DNA from: Odontocerum albicorne | Taxonomy: Eukaryota > Arthropoda > Insecta > Trichoptera > Odontoceridae | Length of the DNA: 64,000 bases | Direction: 5' to 3' | Assembly: GCA_949825065.1 (NCBI GenBank) | Contig: OX463838.1 | Location: forward strand, 3,884,251-3,948,250 | Part shown: one piece after another, positions 44,614 to 57,021 of the stretch | Layout of the letters: every line of letters starts with the position of its first letter | Position numbering within the stretch: the stretch's first letter is position 1 | The notes under the pieces: generated by a model | Told to the model about the DNA's origin: nothing | Databases searched by the model: none | Seen by the model: only the letters and a program-made list of their open reading frames with translations | Program-made: the position numbers and the translations under genes

Positions 44614-45524
44614 CGGTTGTATTTGCAGTTTTCAGAAGTAATTAAAGACAATTTTTTTCAGGTGGTCTTGTCAACTTTCAGGAAATATATTTAGTTTTTC
44701 TAATCTATTTGGTAAGTTTTCTGCATATTTATTATAAAATATGCCTCAATTCTTTGTATAATATAAATAACGAGTTATTTTCATAGTTAATTTCCATCGC
44801 AGTAACTTTTTTTAAACGAGTTCATAAAAATATATTTTTAACAAGTAAATGTGTATAAAAGAGTGGAAAAACTTACGTGACGTTTCCTGTTTGAGTTTAG
44901 TAACTATAATTGTTTTATTGCAAATATACACATTTAGGTAATCCATTTAAACTATGACGATTCATCCTTTTACAAAAAATGCAATATAAGTAAATATAAT
45001 TCAATCAATTAATTTAAGACGAAATATTTTTTTCGATTTAAAGCTAAAGTTGCAAAAACCACTTTTTTACAATCGATCTCTAGAGGAAATAAGAGACGGG
45101 TATAATACATAATTTATATGTAATTATTTTATTTGACAAATTGTGTTTATAAATTCGCTACTGTTTGTTCGATTTCAATTAATTAATTTGTTTGTCCTCT
45201 GATAACGTTTTAGTCTGGTGAAACATTCTGAACAATACAAAAGGTTGATATTATTTTATCGCGTGTGTGCTGAATTGAGAAGCTACAAAGACTTTTATGC
45301 GTTCTATTACTGCAAATATATATTTTACAGTCATCATTACCTAGAACTAGTGGGCGCTTAATATAAAGGGTGGCTACGTTTGTGAGTGGAGATACAAAAA
45401 TAAATTATATTTCAATGCATCTAAGTGCAAAATTATGTCGTATAATCGCTCACACGTCTTGAAATTCCATATACTCGTATATACACTAGAATCTATACCT
45501 ATAACCCACCCCGCACAAGTAATA

Positions 45525-46345
45525 TTATAGATCTGGGTTTCTTGTTCCACAGCAATCTCGCATTTGGTCCTCACATAGAAATTATGTGCAACTCAGCTTA
45601 TAAAACTCTAGGATTTGTAAAGAGAATCTCTAAGTCGTTTGAAAACGAAATGGTGCTCAAAACGTTGTTTAATTCATTGATCCGTAGCAAACTAGAAAGC
45701 AATGCTTGGATTTGGAGCCCGGTGAGGGCGCAGAACTCACTCATGGTAGAGAAGGTACAAAAAAGTATCTACGTCATCTCTACATGAGTAAGTTTGGTGT
45801 CCATCCATGGCTTTATCCTACTCAGTTTTTGCTGGGCATGCTCGGATAAAGTTCCTTGAGCATAAGAGAGAACTGCGTCTCCTGGTATACGTTGTCAAAC
45901 TCGTTGTTGTGAGCTGTCCAGCATTACTACAAAGATTAGCGTTAAATGTTCCTAACAATTACACTAGACTGCGCTGGCAAGAACTGTTCTCAATAACATA
46001 CGCAAGAACGGGTCTTCCAGCCGCTATGCCTGTTGGAAGGGCCTTAACTCTTCTGAACGAGACTGCTTCGGATATTGACATATTTCATATCACATTACCA
46101 AAAGCAAAAGTAAATTTTCTTCTAAGATTGAGCGGATTAGAAATCACTCATCAACGTACTTAAGTGACTTTGTATATATGTATATGTTAGTGTGTATATA
46201 CGAGTATGTATGCATATACATTATTTTTTATTTTACATAATTTTTTCTTATTCTATATAATTTTTCTTTATTTTTAATGTTAACATTTTTTGTATTCCTC
46301 AAAGTAATTGGACTAAGCCTGTTTTGAGAAAATAAATAAATAAAA
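45525..46345 (+). mobile_element. Jockey-type LINE family F, 3' end
   Basis: FHSNLAFGPHIEIMCNSAYK, LGFVKRISKSF and LIRSKLESNAWIWSPVRAQN are RT-proximal, then in another frame LLQRLALNVPNNYTRLRWQE and LLNETASDIDIF. The GGACTAAGCCTGTTTTGAG tail and AAATAAATAAA end are at 46330-46345. A frameshift or deletion near 45790-45900 disables it. Confidence 0.78.
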
Positions 46346-46674
46346 AAAGGGGACAACAGATGGTGGTAGAAGCGGAGTAGAACTAATAATGAGTACTTCA
46401 GAATGTAGTGTCACCGTATCTATCGATTCCATGGTGTGGCGTTCACAGTACTTGTCTTTTAAGCCCGAAGGTTTTTGTTGGATTCTCAGTGAGATTTGAT
46501 TACCGTCTGGAACGGTTTTTGGAAGCGTTAAATTGATCACTCTAATTTCTAGTTGAAAAATACCAATAATGAAATTAAAGATCCAATGTTGTCATTATGT
46601 TGTTTTGCACAAAGGCTCGATACAGGCAGAGCCGTTTCTATCTAGCTTTACTTGTATTATTTCTTTAACCTTTC

Positions 46675-47335
46675 CCTTCCTGTGCTAAAAATATCAGCCC
46701 ATTCCGGTGTTGTATTCAATACACATCAATACACATGTAAAAATAAACGATTTAAAATCGAAAAAATAAGAATATTCAAAGCCAATCACGTAAATTAATA
46801 AAATTTGAAGTTAAAATTGATAATAATTGAAATTTTATTACTGAAAACATGAAAAAAACATCGGCCGACGTTCACAAAACGGACGAACAGACCACCTCAA
46901 ATGGATTCCCTAGAGCTACTGAGAGTTGAGACATACTAACACTGTGTATGTTATACCACGAAGGAAGAAACACAACTGAAAACTGAGATTCTATTTCTTG
47001 CGTTCCCATGTACTGAAGTAGAGTGAGAGTGAGACGTGAATATCTTCGCTTCCTCAACCATAGTGTTTTTTTTAATGAATATACCTACGTCACACACTGG
47101 CACACGTTTGATTGTTTTGGTGAATTTATTCCCGATTTTCACAAAATATCTCTAATGTGGCCGATAAGTGCTAATGATTTGTGTCACCAATAATTTCATA
47201 TTTTCATTCAATGCGTAAATGTATTACGGAGGAATACCCAAAATCTGAACCCAGTATTTATTATATTTATGGAGATATTCAAGTTTTTTTTAAGCAATGT
47301 GTACTAGTTACACATCACAAGTAAGGAAGGGTTAA
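46675..47335 (+). mobile_element. piggyBac-like family Y, copy with TTAA ends
   Basis: TTAA at 46675-46678 and 47332-47335. The left end CCTTTCCCTTCCTGTG and inverted right end CCCTTCCTTACTTGTG are imperfect terminal repeats. No transposase. Related DNA lies at 34.2-34.65 kb. Confidence 0.6.
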
Positions 47336-47400
47336 TTTTAACACATGAATATAAAAGGAACTATTTTAGAACAACGATCAGTTTTATAAGGGATGTACTG

Positions 47401-47444
47401 ATATCACTACAAGAAACCCTAATTCGGTTTTCTTGTAGTGATAT
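47401..47444. repeat. Inverted repeat (16-bp perfect arms)
   Basis: ATATCACTACAAGAAA and its complement around a 12-base loop whose edges (CC/GG) also pair. Confidence 0.7.
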
Positions 47445-47639
47445 TTGGTCAACAACATTATATGTTTAAAATTTTCTTCCGTGTGTATTTAGAAAATATT
47501 GAAACAAATATTTATGAAACAAAAATAAGAGATTTAAGTTTAAGAAATAATCCATACATCCGATGGCCTTTGCACAGAGAAGTTTCACATACTCGTACTT
47601 GGCTCCTTGGTTTCATATAATTGAATGCATTACGTAAAA

Positions 47640-48420
47640 TATTAAGTGATTTATTTATTTAATTAACCACACAACAATGTATTTTACAAACAAATGTATA
47701 AAATACAAGTTAACACAAATACTGAAAATATATTTTTTTTAAATACAAAACTTTATCTTAAACTAACATGTGGACACAAAAAAAAGCATTAGTAATAATT
47801 ACTAAGTCATTACACAGTAATTGGTAAAAATATTTTTTTTATTAATTAATAATTGCATATTAAAATTTTCCGTAGACTCAAGAGTCTGTTACTGCAGAAT
47901 TGTCCTTCTGTAATGCTGAGCTCCGGCTATCTCTCCATCGTTTCAGGAGTCTCCCTGGTGGACGCCGTCCATCCGGCAACCCATGCAGAGCTATGTATGA
48001 AATTCTTATGGAATTCATTCTCTGTACATGTTGGTACCAGTATCGTCGACGCTGTCGTCCCCATCTGACCACATCTTGGACCTCACAGACCTCTCGGATT
48101 GTGGTGTTCCTTACACGATCACGCAGTCTTCCCAGCAATAGCACGTAGAGTTCTAATTTCCGTTGTTCTTAGCATACTTTTTGTCCTGACAGTGTTAGCC
48201 CTCGCTTCGATACCATATGTGAGGATAAATGCGTACCTTGGTATCTGTATTTATATCTTTATTCCTCCATCTGACATCTCTCAGGCACCCCGCCACAACT
48301 GCAGCTTTATCTACCTGAAGCATTACTTCTCTGGGGGGTCATGAGAGCTGAGCAGTTCACTGCCAAGATATTTGAACTGGGTTGTTTGTTCAATTGGCTC
48401 GTCACGTATTGAAATTCTGC
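47640..48420 (-). mobile_element. LINE family G, coding end and 3' UTR
   Basis: The minus-strand frame has LRDRVRNTTIREVCEVQDVV, RWGRQRRRYWYQHVQRM and GRRPPGRLLKRWRDS, the post-RT C terminus. The 3' UTR with TTAGTTTAAGATAAAGTTTT and a (TAAA)n end at 47640-47670 links the copies at 33.5 and 60.8 kb to this family. 48421-49020 has nothing recognisable. Confidence 0.72.
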
Positions 48421-49024
48421 ACTATAATAAGTCTTTGGAGAATGTCATATTGTATTTGCTACAAATTAAAAAATTCAGTATATATAAGTATGAACATTAA
48501 AAAATATTAACAAATTTAGCCAAGCTGACTTACGTAACTTTAGAAAACATATTTTATAGACGTTAAGTATTTAAATTTGTTATTAGTGAAACAAAGCTTG
48601 CATAGAACAAGAATAATTGGATTTATCAAGAATTATAATGAATAGATCTTAAAATATATTAAAATAACATATATGGTATATATAAAACTGAATAAAAAAA
48701 TTGGTGATAGAAATCAAACCAGATTTATTGAGAGATAACGCAAGATAAAAACTCATATTTGTAAATTAAATTAAAACCATACAATAAAGAATTATTTCAT
48801 GTGAAGTTCCCTTTTCCTTGATTTTTATGGATTTACGAATAATATTTTGTGTTTGCAAATTAGTGAACGATCCTGTGCAATTAAAAAAAAATTAAAATGC
48901 TTTTTTTTTGTGTAACGTTGGGTTTGGTGAGACTTTTTATACCTATGCCAGCTTTATCTATATTTTTATTGTTAAGTTTTTTTTACTTACCTGCCTTAGG
49001 ACGAACATTTAGGAGCTAGTCCTT

Positions 49025-49445
49025 AAGGGAAGAGATGATGATGATTTGTTGATAAATAAAACTCGTTAGATCGCAATGCGGAAAGAGAGGAATTTTATTA
49101 GTAACGTAGGTATTTATATCATTTTAGAATGTGTGCGCGGGAATGCGCTCGCGATATGCCTACGTCTCGTTCCTGCGAATGCAAAAACGATTAATGTTGT
49201 ATGTAGGTATCATTCAAATACGGGACTGGCGAGACAAGCGTGGTGCGTTCTCGCTCTAGTATGGAATGCGGTCCGCTCCGGGCTATGGGTTGAATGGCCG
49301 GCGTGTGAACATTGGACTTGTTTATTTAGATTTGTCGAGGAATGCAAGGGTCACTTCATCGGTCATTGACCGTGTGTATGGGCGCCCACAGTGTTCCGAG
49401 TGTGCGACTGATTGTGCGACGACCGCCACAAACATATGCCTAGTT
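49025..49445 (+). mobile_element. LTR-like fragment (element X)
   Basis: GATCGCAATGCGGAAAGAGA, GCGGGAATGCGCTCGCGATA and GGTCATTGACCGTGTGTATG parallel 17.75-18.19 kb and the solo LTR at 60 kb. Confidence 0.55.
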
Positions 49446-49699
49446 AAACAAGAATGCTTCACATACTTAATTGCAAAAATTAAACTTAAGTTTAAACTAA
49501 TTTGAGCTTAAGTTTTTTTAAACATGTCTTATATTCTTCAAGTAGTGTAAGAGTAACATGCGATATGAAACAACGCTTTATAATAGAGGACTTATGTATA
49601 ATATATTCGGTATTCTCATTGATCTGAACCATTGCCTGCATTTTTTTTCCCTTTACGATAGACACAAACCTGCGCCAACGTTTTCTGTTACAATTACAG

Positions 49700-49892
49700 A
49701 CGATCTCCGAGGCCTGGTGGTAAGACACATGTCTGCCGATCCAGAGGTTGCGGGTTCGATCCCCGCTGGAACCCAGATTTTTTTAAAATAGGATTCCAGC
49801 CTGGTTAACACTTAGAGCCTATAAAAACATCTTTCTGGTTAATTGTAAGAGATTGCCACATTACAATAAAACTCGCCAGGTAAAAAAAAAAG
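49700..49892 (+). mobile_element. tRNA-derived SINE S1, best copy
   Basis: AGGCCTGGTGGTAAGACACA (A-box region) and a consensus B box GGTTCGATCCC are followed by the body CTGGAACCCAGATTTTTT, the tail AGATTGCCACATTACAATAA plus CTCGCCAGG, and poly(A). This is a tRNA head with a foreign tail, so it is a SINE and not a tRNA gene. Confidence 0.8.
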
Positions 49893-50700
49893 CTAGGATA
49901 TTATTATTGATCTTTAAACTGGTCATAAAAGTTCAGACTTACTTTGAAAGTCGAGATATTTTTATTAAATTGTAGTTTTCAAATAATACAAACTATTAAA
50001 TCAAGTTTAATTAAATTACCTTTTCAGACTTTTTATTAGTTCCGTTCTAAACCAACGTCTCTCCATTACAGTTCCTAAATCGCTTATCAAACCACAACAA
50101 AATTAATGTCTTCACAAAAATAAATTTTGTTTTATAACAATTATTTCAAATTCATTTCAGTGTCATTTTTTTAATGGAATTGTTTAACGCTATATTTTTT
50201 CGATGGCTCATTTTGCCGCCTTTCGGATATGACGTCTGAGCCCAGTATTTCGGTGGCCCCACCCTTGTTAAGGCACAGGCACGATTGTAATGTTGATTAA
50301 AATAAACAAAAATATACAGGCGGCACACGACTTAAGTGCAACGTGTTCGACCCTGATTTTACAAAGGCAATAATCTGAATTGTTTTATTACTTTTGCTTT
50401 CAGCCTATTCATCCCTTAAAAGTAGGACCCAAAATTGCGACAATATTTAAATGTTTATTGAGACCTCGCCATAAAACACACATTTTTGCATAATATCTCG
50501 AGACTCTTGGCTTCTTCTGTTATTTTGCCGAATTTTGCCAACAATTCGTGAAACCTTCATAAAGTTTTAAAGACTAGGAGTTACACGAAAAATATTTTAT
50601 TACGCATGACAAAAAATAAACAGGAAATATTCAATGCCAATATATTTTGACACAGTTTATATCCAATGGTACTTTAGTGTACCATCACAGGAAAACCTTT
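49893..50700. other. No recognisable gene
   Basis: AT-rich with one moderately GC-rich patch at 50200-50350 (TTTTGCCGCCTTTCGGATAT). No domain, repeat unit or RNA gene recognised. Confidence 0.4.
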
Positions 50701-50749
50701 AAAACATCGGAAACTCATACATCTGACAGTTCGGGAACACAAATGACAT

Positions 50750-50945
50750 AACCAGATGGTGTAAGAAGAGAAGATACTAACGTGACCATGTGGAAATGAT
50801 ATAATCCTATATAAAGCAGCACACACGATCCCTGCAAGACAAGCCAAGAAGATCGCCTAAAAGATGGAGAGATAGCTGGTGATCTACCTCTCAGGAACTA
50901 GATCCAAAACCTACATCGAGAAAAAGAAGGTGTTATACAATAAAA
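50750..50945 (+). mobile_element. LINE 3' coding fragment
   Basis: HTRSLQDKPRRSPKRWRDSW is the basic C-terminal motif of LINE proteins (GRPPKRWRD), with stops on both sides. Confidence 0.5.
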
Positions 50946-50974
50946 TAAAAAAAGTTTAAATAATTTAAGTGATT

Positions 50975-51155
50975 TTTGTGGCCGAGATGGTAAACATCTA
51001 TACTCTCACGCGAAGTATGCTTGTACGATTTTCGTTGGAATTTAGATTTTTCCACAAATATATCAATCGGGTTTTTACTTAAGACCTCTTACACGTCTTT
51101 CTAGTTGGCTGGAAGAAATTGCCATTCAGTAATAATCCCGCTAGGTTGTACTAGA
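50975..51155 (+). mobile_element. SINE S1 copy (degenerate)
   Basis: GGCCGAGATGGTAAACATCT, CTTGTACGATTTTCGTTGGA and the tail TGGAAGAAATTGCCATTCAG with CCCGCTAGG follow the S1 layout. Confidence 0.55.
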
Positions 51156-51323
51156 TACATCGAAAGTGTAATACAATACAAATTGTAATAGATGTTTTAA
51201 CAGTTTATTTTTTTCCACTTCGGACGAACTTCAGAGCGCTCCGCATAGATTTGGGAACTTACTCGTATTATAATTCTAAGCCCTGTTTTGTGAAGTGGAA
51301 CATACTCGTTTATTGAAAATTAT

Positions 51324-51925
51324 TTAACCCTTACAGGCACAGGTAAACTTCACTTATTTTTACTCAGGCTGCACAAAAAATAAAATGTCAAGTTTCTCAT
51401 TATTGAAAAATGATACATACAAAATCTAAATTAACATATTTCCACTTCCTCGGTAGGTCAAGAAACTCCTGGTGAGGTGGTACAACTTTTGTACCACTAG
51501 TCCATATTTCCACTGGTACTTCTAATTTACCACCAAATAATGCCGAAATACATCCAAGTAAACTTAATTTTTAACCTAAATATAAATTTACCACAATTAC
51601 TGAAGTCAATTTTATCACAACACAACAATTTTTTATTAAAATTTAATACAAATATATAACGTTTTCTTTTATACGCACAAGTCGGCACACCAAGAACAAC
51701 TAACTGTCCATAATATTAGAAGCTAAATGCATTTGAACAGGACCAGACCTGCAGCTCTGCGGATATGAGTCATAAGTATAATATTATACGAAGTGGTACA
51801 TAATCTGAGCGTTCGTGCAGCAATAGAGGGAGGTTTAATAAGTGGTACATTGCGTGTACCATTGTGCAGTACTGCGTCATAAAAATGTGGTACAGAACGT
51901 GGACCACTAAGCCTGTAAGAGTTAA
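51324..51925. mobile_element. piggyBac-like MITE
   Basis: TTAA at 51324-51327 and 51922-51925. The left end CCCTTACAGGCAC and inverted right end CTCTTACAGGCTT. The interior has repeated GTGGTAC/GTACCAC motifs (51476-51513, 51791-51908). No coding capacity. Confidence 0.72.
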
Positions 51926-52689
51926 ATCATGTTGGTGTTTAATCATTTTACTGGTTGCAACCCGCGAAATATTCACGGAAGTATAACGAATTATACATTT
52001 TTGAAATACCAAATGGAGCAAGATCAGCTTAAAGTTTTTTAGGTTCATTAATGTTTAAAGTTTGAAATAAAAAAGTAACATCTTGATTGATAAATTATTC
52101 AATTCTCAAAAATCTCTTTATACACGATGTTTTGTGTATAAACATTACTGTTGTTCAATTTAAATCGTTGAAAAAGTTTTCCTTGAAGACTTGTTTCAGA
52201 TATATTGACTTTAATGTTTTCGTGTTTCCGACATCTTGAAAAAGACACATATTCTTATTAAAAAAAAAGGCCATAAGATAAATAAACACAAGTAAATATA
52301 AGGTTCAATATAATAGGAAATTAATTAATTATTTAATGAATTACAATTCAAAATAAATTGGCATCGTCCCCTTTTACACCGGTTCGTTCAGTATAATTTC
52401 AATCTGTTTCGAAGTATTCCTCTCTTGCTCTCTTGTATTCAAAATTCAATTCTCGTATTCTTTTTTTGGCGACAACCGTACGGGTTTTGGCCTATTTATA
52501 TTATGATTGCTTTCATATTTATTTTAAACATACTTGTACAATACTCCAATCATTATTACTAAACATTTTAAATCATGTCAAAAATTTGTAAATTAAAATT
52601 AAATACACATTTTGTAAAATTATCATTGTAGAGTAGAAGGCGTGGTGTAGAAATACCGAATAATGTATTATTTATAGTTAAGGCATTAA

Positions 52690-52835
52690 CATTGTGGAGG
52701 TTTAAAGACATTATAATTTGTTTTATCAAACGCTGTTTATTCCAATTTTTGTAACGGTATAACCCTACCGGTTTCAAGGCTTTCAACTCATCTTCAGGGG
52801 AGCACAAATAAGACTTGTTTATTACAATACCGAAG
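52690..52835 (-). mobile_element. Penelope-like terminal repeat fragment (minus)
   Basis: The minus strand reads CTGAAGATGAGTTGAAAGCC, TTGAAACCGGTAGGGTTATA and TGGAATAAACAGCGTTTG. 52836-53589 carries a GC-richer island near 53160-53260 (ACGCAACGTCGCACTCATTG) that I cannot assign. Confidence 0.6.
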
Positions 52836-53589
52836 AATGTATGGCTGGATCAAGTAAATAATATTTTGATAGAAGAAAATTAAAAAAGTCAGAGAAATCG
52901 AACGAGCTTGAAAGGGTGTACGGATGTAGAGAAATAGGAATATGTGTGTCGTGAGAGGAAAGCAGCATGAAGGTATGTATTAATAATTATTTCCATTCAA
53001 ACCGTCTCTCGTATCGACCAAAAAATATTCTTTCATTTCCAAACCCTCTTTATTGCACAAACATGATGCAAGTAAACGTCCAACGTTGAAAGATATTTGT
53101 TTACCCTTGCCAATTTCAGGAATCGGGGTAGACGTCCATTATTCCAGGATTCCCAGATCAGTTATTTGTGACGCAACGTCGCACTCATTGGCCACGCGCC
53201 CCGAAGGATGAAGGACAAACGTCGCAGGACGACGTAACGATCGGCCACTTCTGCAAACACTCCCCTTAATTACTACCCCAGGACTAATTTGACAATATTC
53301 GCAATGTCAATATTTATTGCACTTTATGGCACCTACCCTCGTTTGTCTTGTCTGTTGTTATCCTGTTGGGACAATATTGAGACAAGGCCATTAATGATAA
53401 CTTTTAGTGTCCATCATTTTTTACAAAAATATTTTTCTGCAATTACTCAAACTCGTCAGCATATTTTCAATGTATGTTATTTATGAAAAAAATCGACAAA
53501 ATCTAAGATATTTTGAAGAATAATAAAAAAAATTAAATCCCCATTTTTTCATGTATCGTTAAATATAATACTTTTGTTATATACAGTGC

Positions 53590-53785
53590 AGTCTGGTAGG
53601 CTTATTGCAATGTGGTAATTCTTTTCAACTAACCAGAAAAGTGTCAAACGAGCTTTAAGTGTAAACCAAATTGCGACCCATTTTAAAAATAAATCTGGGT
53701 ATCAATTGATCCTACAAACCCTCTGATTGGAAGAAATGCGTTTTATCACAGAACTCGAAGATAATTTCTTATACGTTTGCATTTT
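53590..53785 (-). mobile_element. SINE S1 copy (minus)
   Basis: The tail end is first (GTCTGGTAGGCTTATTGCAA, CTTTTCAACTAACCAGAAA), then the body CCATTTTAAAAATAAATCTG and a decayed tRNA-like head. Confidence 0.55.
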
Positions 53786-53819
53786 TTTTAATTCGTTTCA
53801 CATTAGTACAACAAAATAT

Positions 53820-54375
53820 CTACGATATTTCTATGAGTGAGTTTGGTGTCTATCCATGGCTTTATCCTACTCAGTTTCTGCTGGGCATGCTCGGGTATAA
53901 CTCCTCGAGCGTAAGAAGAGATCTACGTCTCCTGGTGTAAGTTGTCAAACTCGTTCGAGGAGTTGTGAGCTGTCCAGCATTACTTCAAAGATTAGCGTTA
54001 AATGTTCCTAACAAATACATTAGACTGCGCTGGCAAGAACTGTTCTCAATACGTACGCAAGAACGGGTCTTCCAGCCGCTATGCCTGTTGGAAGGGCCTT
54101 AACTCTTCTGAACAGGACTGTTTCGGATATTGACATATTTCATATCACATTACCAAAAGCAAACGTAAATTTTCTTAGATTAGAAATCACTCATCAACGT
54201 ACTAAGTGACTTTGAATATATGTTTGTGTGTATGCATATACATTATTTTTTATTTTATATAATTTTTTCTTATTCTATATATATTTTTATTATTTTTAAT
54301 GTTAACACCTCTTGTATTTTTCAAAGTAATTGACCTAAGCCTGTTTTGAGAAAATTAATACATAAATAAATAAAT
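53820..54375 (+). mobile_element. Jockey-type LINE family F, 3' end (third copy)
   Basis: Repeats 45.8-46.35 kb with small deletions (CCAGCATTACTTCAAAGATT, AACAGGACTGTTTCGGATAT, CTAAGCCTGTTTTGAG, AAATAAATAAAT). Frame broken. Confidence 0.75.
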
Positions 54376-54662
54376 TAGTATCCAAATGTATTCCTGCTTC
54401 TCAAGATACCGTATCCTATTGCAAGTTGTCTTCTTCCACGGTATTCCTTATCTAGTTCATTGCAGCCTAAGATAACATACACGAACTGCACCAAAACTAG
54501 TTTTGAAGCAAAGGAAAGCGGGGTCGTCCTCTGTTTCGTTTGTCATTTAGAATATTTGTTCTCTGGATGATAAATTGTGCCATAATGTATCATGTGATTC
54601 TTATTATATGACCGAGATACTGCTACTTGCGACTCTGCAAAGTTTAGCACAGTTCTCGGTCA

Positions 54663-56445
54663 TTGAATTTATTTATTTCTTTTATAATAGTTAGAGCCAT
54701 TATCATCAGTCTGGTAGACTCCATTATTAGATATTCTTATTTTCTCCTCCCCTCCTTATCACTAGCACCTTACTTCCATTTGCTCCAAGCTACTTTTCTG
54801 ATGTCATCCGATCACCTTTATTTTCTGATGTCATCACACCACCGAATTTATTTCTTTCTTTTATAATAGTTAGAGCCATTATCATCAGTCTGATAGACTC
54901 CATTATTAGATATTCTTCTTTTCTCATCCACTCATTCTTATCACTAGCACATTATTTCCATTTGCTCCGAGCTACTTTTCTGATGTCATCGGATCACCTT
55001 TATTTTCTGATGTCATCACACCGCCGAATGTATTTATTTCTTTTATAATAATTAGAGCCATTATCATCAGTCTGGTAGACTCCATTATTAGATATTCTTA
55101 TTTTCTCCTCCCCTCCTTATCACTAGCACCTTACTTCCATTTGCTCCAAGCTACTTTTCTGATGTCATCCGATCACCTTTATTTTCTGATGTCATCACAC
55201 CACCGAATTTATTTCTTTCTTTTATAATAGTTAGAGCCATTATCATCAGTCTGATAGACTCCATTATTAGATATTCTTCTTTTCTCATCCACTCATTCTT
55301 ATCACTAGCACATTATTTCCATTTGCTCCAAGCTACTTTTCTGATGTCATCGGATCACCTTTATTTTCTGATGTCATCACACCGCCGAATGTATTTATTT
55401 CTTTTATAATAATTAGAGCCATTATCATCAGTCTGGTAGACTCCATTATTAGATATTCTTATTTTCTCCTCCCCTCCTTATCACTAGCACCTTACTTCCA
55501 TTTGCTCCAAGCTACTTTTCTGATGTCATCCGATCACCTTTATTTTCTGATGTCATCACACCACCGAATTTATTTCTTTCTTTTATAATAGTTAGAGCCA
55601 TTATCATCAGTCTGATAGACTCCATTATTAGATATTGTTCTTTTCTTCTCCCCTCATTCTTATCACAAGCACATTATTTCCATTTGCTCCAAGCTACTTT
55701 TCTGATGTCATCCGATCACCTTTATTTTCTGATGTCATCACACCACAGAATTTATTTATTTCTTTATAATAGTTAGAGCCATTATCATCAGTCTGATAGA
55801 CTCCATTATTAGATATTCTTATTTTCTCCTCCCCTCCTTATCACTAGCACCTTACTTCCATTTGCTCCAAGCTACTTTTCTGATGTCATCCGATCACCTT
55901 TATTTTCTGATGTCATCACACCACCGAATTTATTTCTTTCTTTTATAATAGTTAGAGCCATTATCATCAGTCTGATAGACTCCATTATTAGATATTGTTC
56001 TTTTCTTCTCCCCTCATTCTTATCACAAGCACATTATTTCCATTTGCTCCAAGCTACTTTTCTGATGTCATCCGATCACCTTTATTTTCTGATGTCATCA
56101 CACCACAGAATTTATTTATTTCTTTATAATAGTTAGAGCCATTATCATCAGTCTGATAGACTCCATTATTAGATATTCTTATTTTCTCCTCCACTTATTC
56201 TTATCACTAGCACATTATTTCCATTTGCTCCGAGCTACTTTTCTGATGTCATCCGATCACCTTTATTTTCTGATGTCATCACACCACCGAATTTATTTCT
56301 TTCTTTTATAATAGTTGGAGCCATTATTATCAGTCTGATAGACTCCAATATTAGATATTTTTCTACTCTTATCCACTCATTCTTATTACTAGCACATTAC
56401 TTCCATTTGTTCCAAGCTACATTTCTGATGTCATCTGATCACCTC
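54663..56445. repeat. 180-bp satellite, dimeric higher-order units (10 copies)
   Basis: GTTAGAGCCATTATCATCAG recurs about every 180 bases. Two monomer types (TTTTCTCCTCCCCTCCTTAT and TTTTCTCATCCACTCATTCT, with later mixes) alternate, so the true unit is near 361 bp. Each contains CTGATGTCATC twice. The last copy at 56.3 kb is the most diverged. Confidence 0.94.
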
Positions 56446-56689
56446 GCAATGGGGTTTCCTTCACTTATTTCCATAGAAGTAGATCGAAGTATTTACTAAT
56501 TTATAAAATGTTATATTTCAGTAATGAATATTAAAAAATAATGCATATGTCAGTACAAATTATACCTGTATAATTTCCCTAAAAACGATAATTTTTTAAA
56601 TATTTTGGAAAAAAAATTATATTTATTTGATCGGAATCATTAATTTTATTTTCGCAATTGTAGTCAAGATACAAACATACGTGCATACC

Positions 56690-57012
56690 ATCACGCTGTT
56701 TACCTGCTGGGGTAGGTAGAGATAAAAGGGCGCTAGACTTTCCTATCATGACACACCTGTTCCCCATTCATACACCGCCACATACATTTCATACGATTTA
56801 TTTAATTTTTCCTTCTTTCAAAATATTATTCAATTAAGTTAAATATACTTTCATTGAGGTTTCTCTCCCATGCCTTTCTCTCCCATTTGCACTATATATG
56901 TTATGTATTGTTTTTTTGTTTTTTTTCTTCATCCATTCGTTCAACGTGTCCAAACCATTTTAGAGTGCACTTATTTGTCTAACTTAACACAAACCTTAAG
57001 TTCACATTCATC
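56690..57012 (-). mobile_element. LINE family C, 3' end (minus)
   Basis: The minus-strand 3' block CTACCCCAGCAGGTAAACAG and CGTGATGGTATGCACGTATG, plus CAAACCATTTTAGAGTGCAC and CCTTAAGTTCACATTCATCC. It leads directly into a piggyBac-like element. Confidence 0.6.
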
Positions 57013-57021
57013 CATAATCAT

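Noticed and set aside
46313..46540. Minus-strand frame INLTLPKTVPDGNQISLRIQ
   Set aside because: It looks protein-like but has no splice sites or homologue I recognise, and it overlaps a LINE tail. Not supported as a gene.
49700..49775. Possible tRNA gene with a consensus B box
   Set aside because: The head is followed by a SINE body and tail shared with other copies, and acceptor-stem pairing is not convincing.
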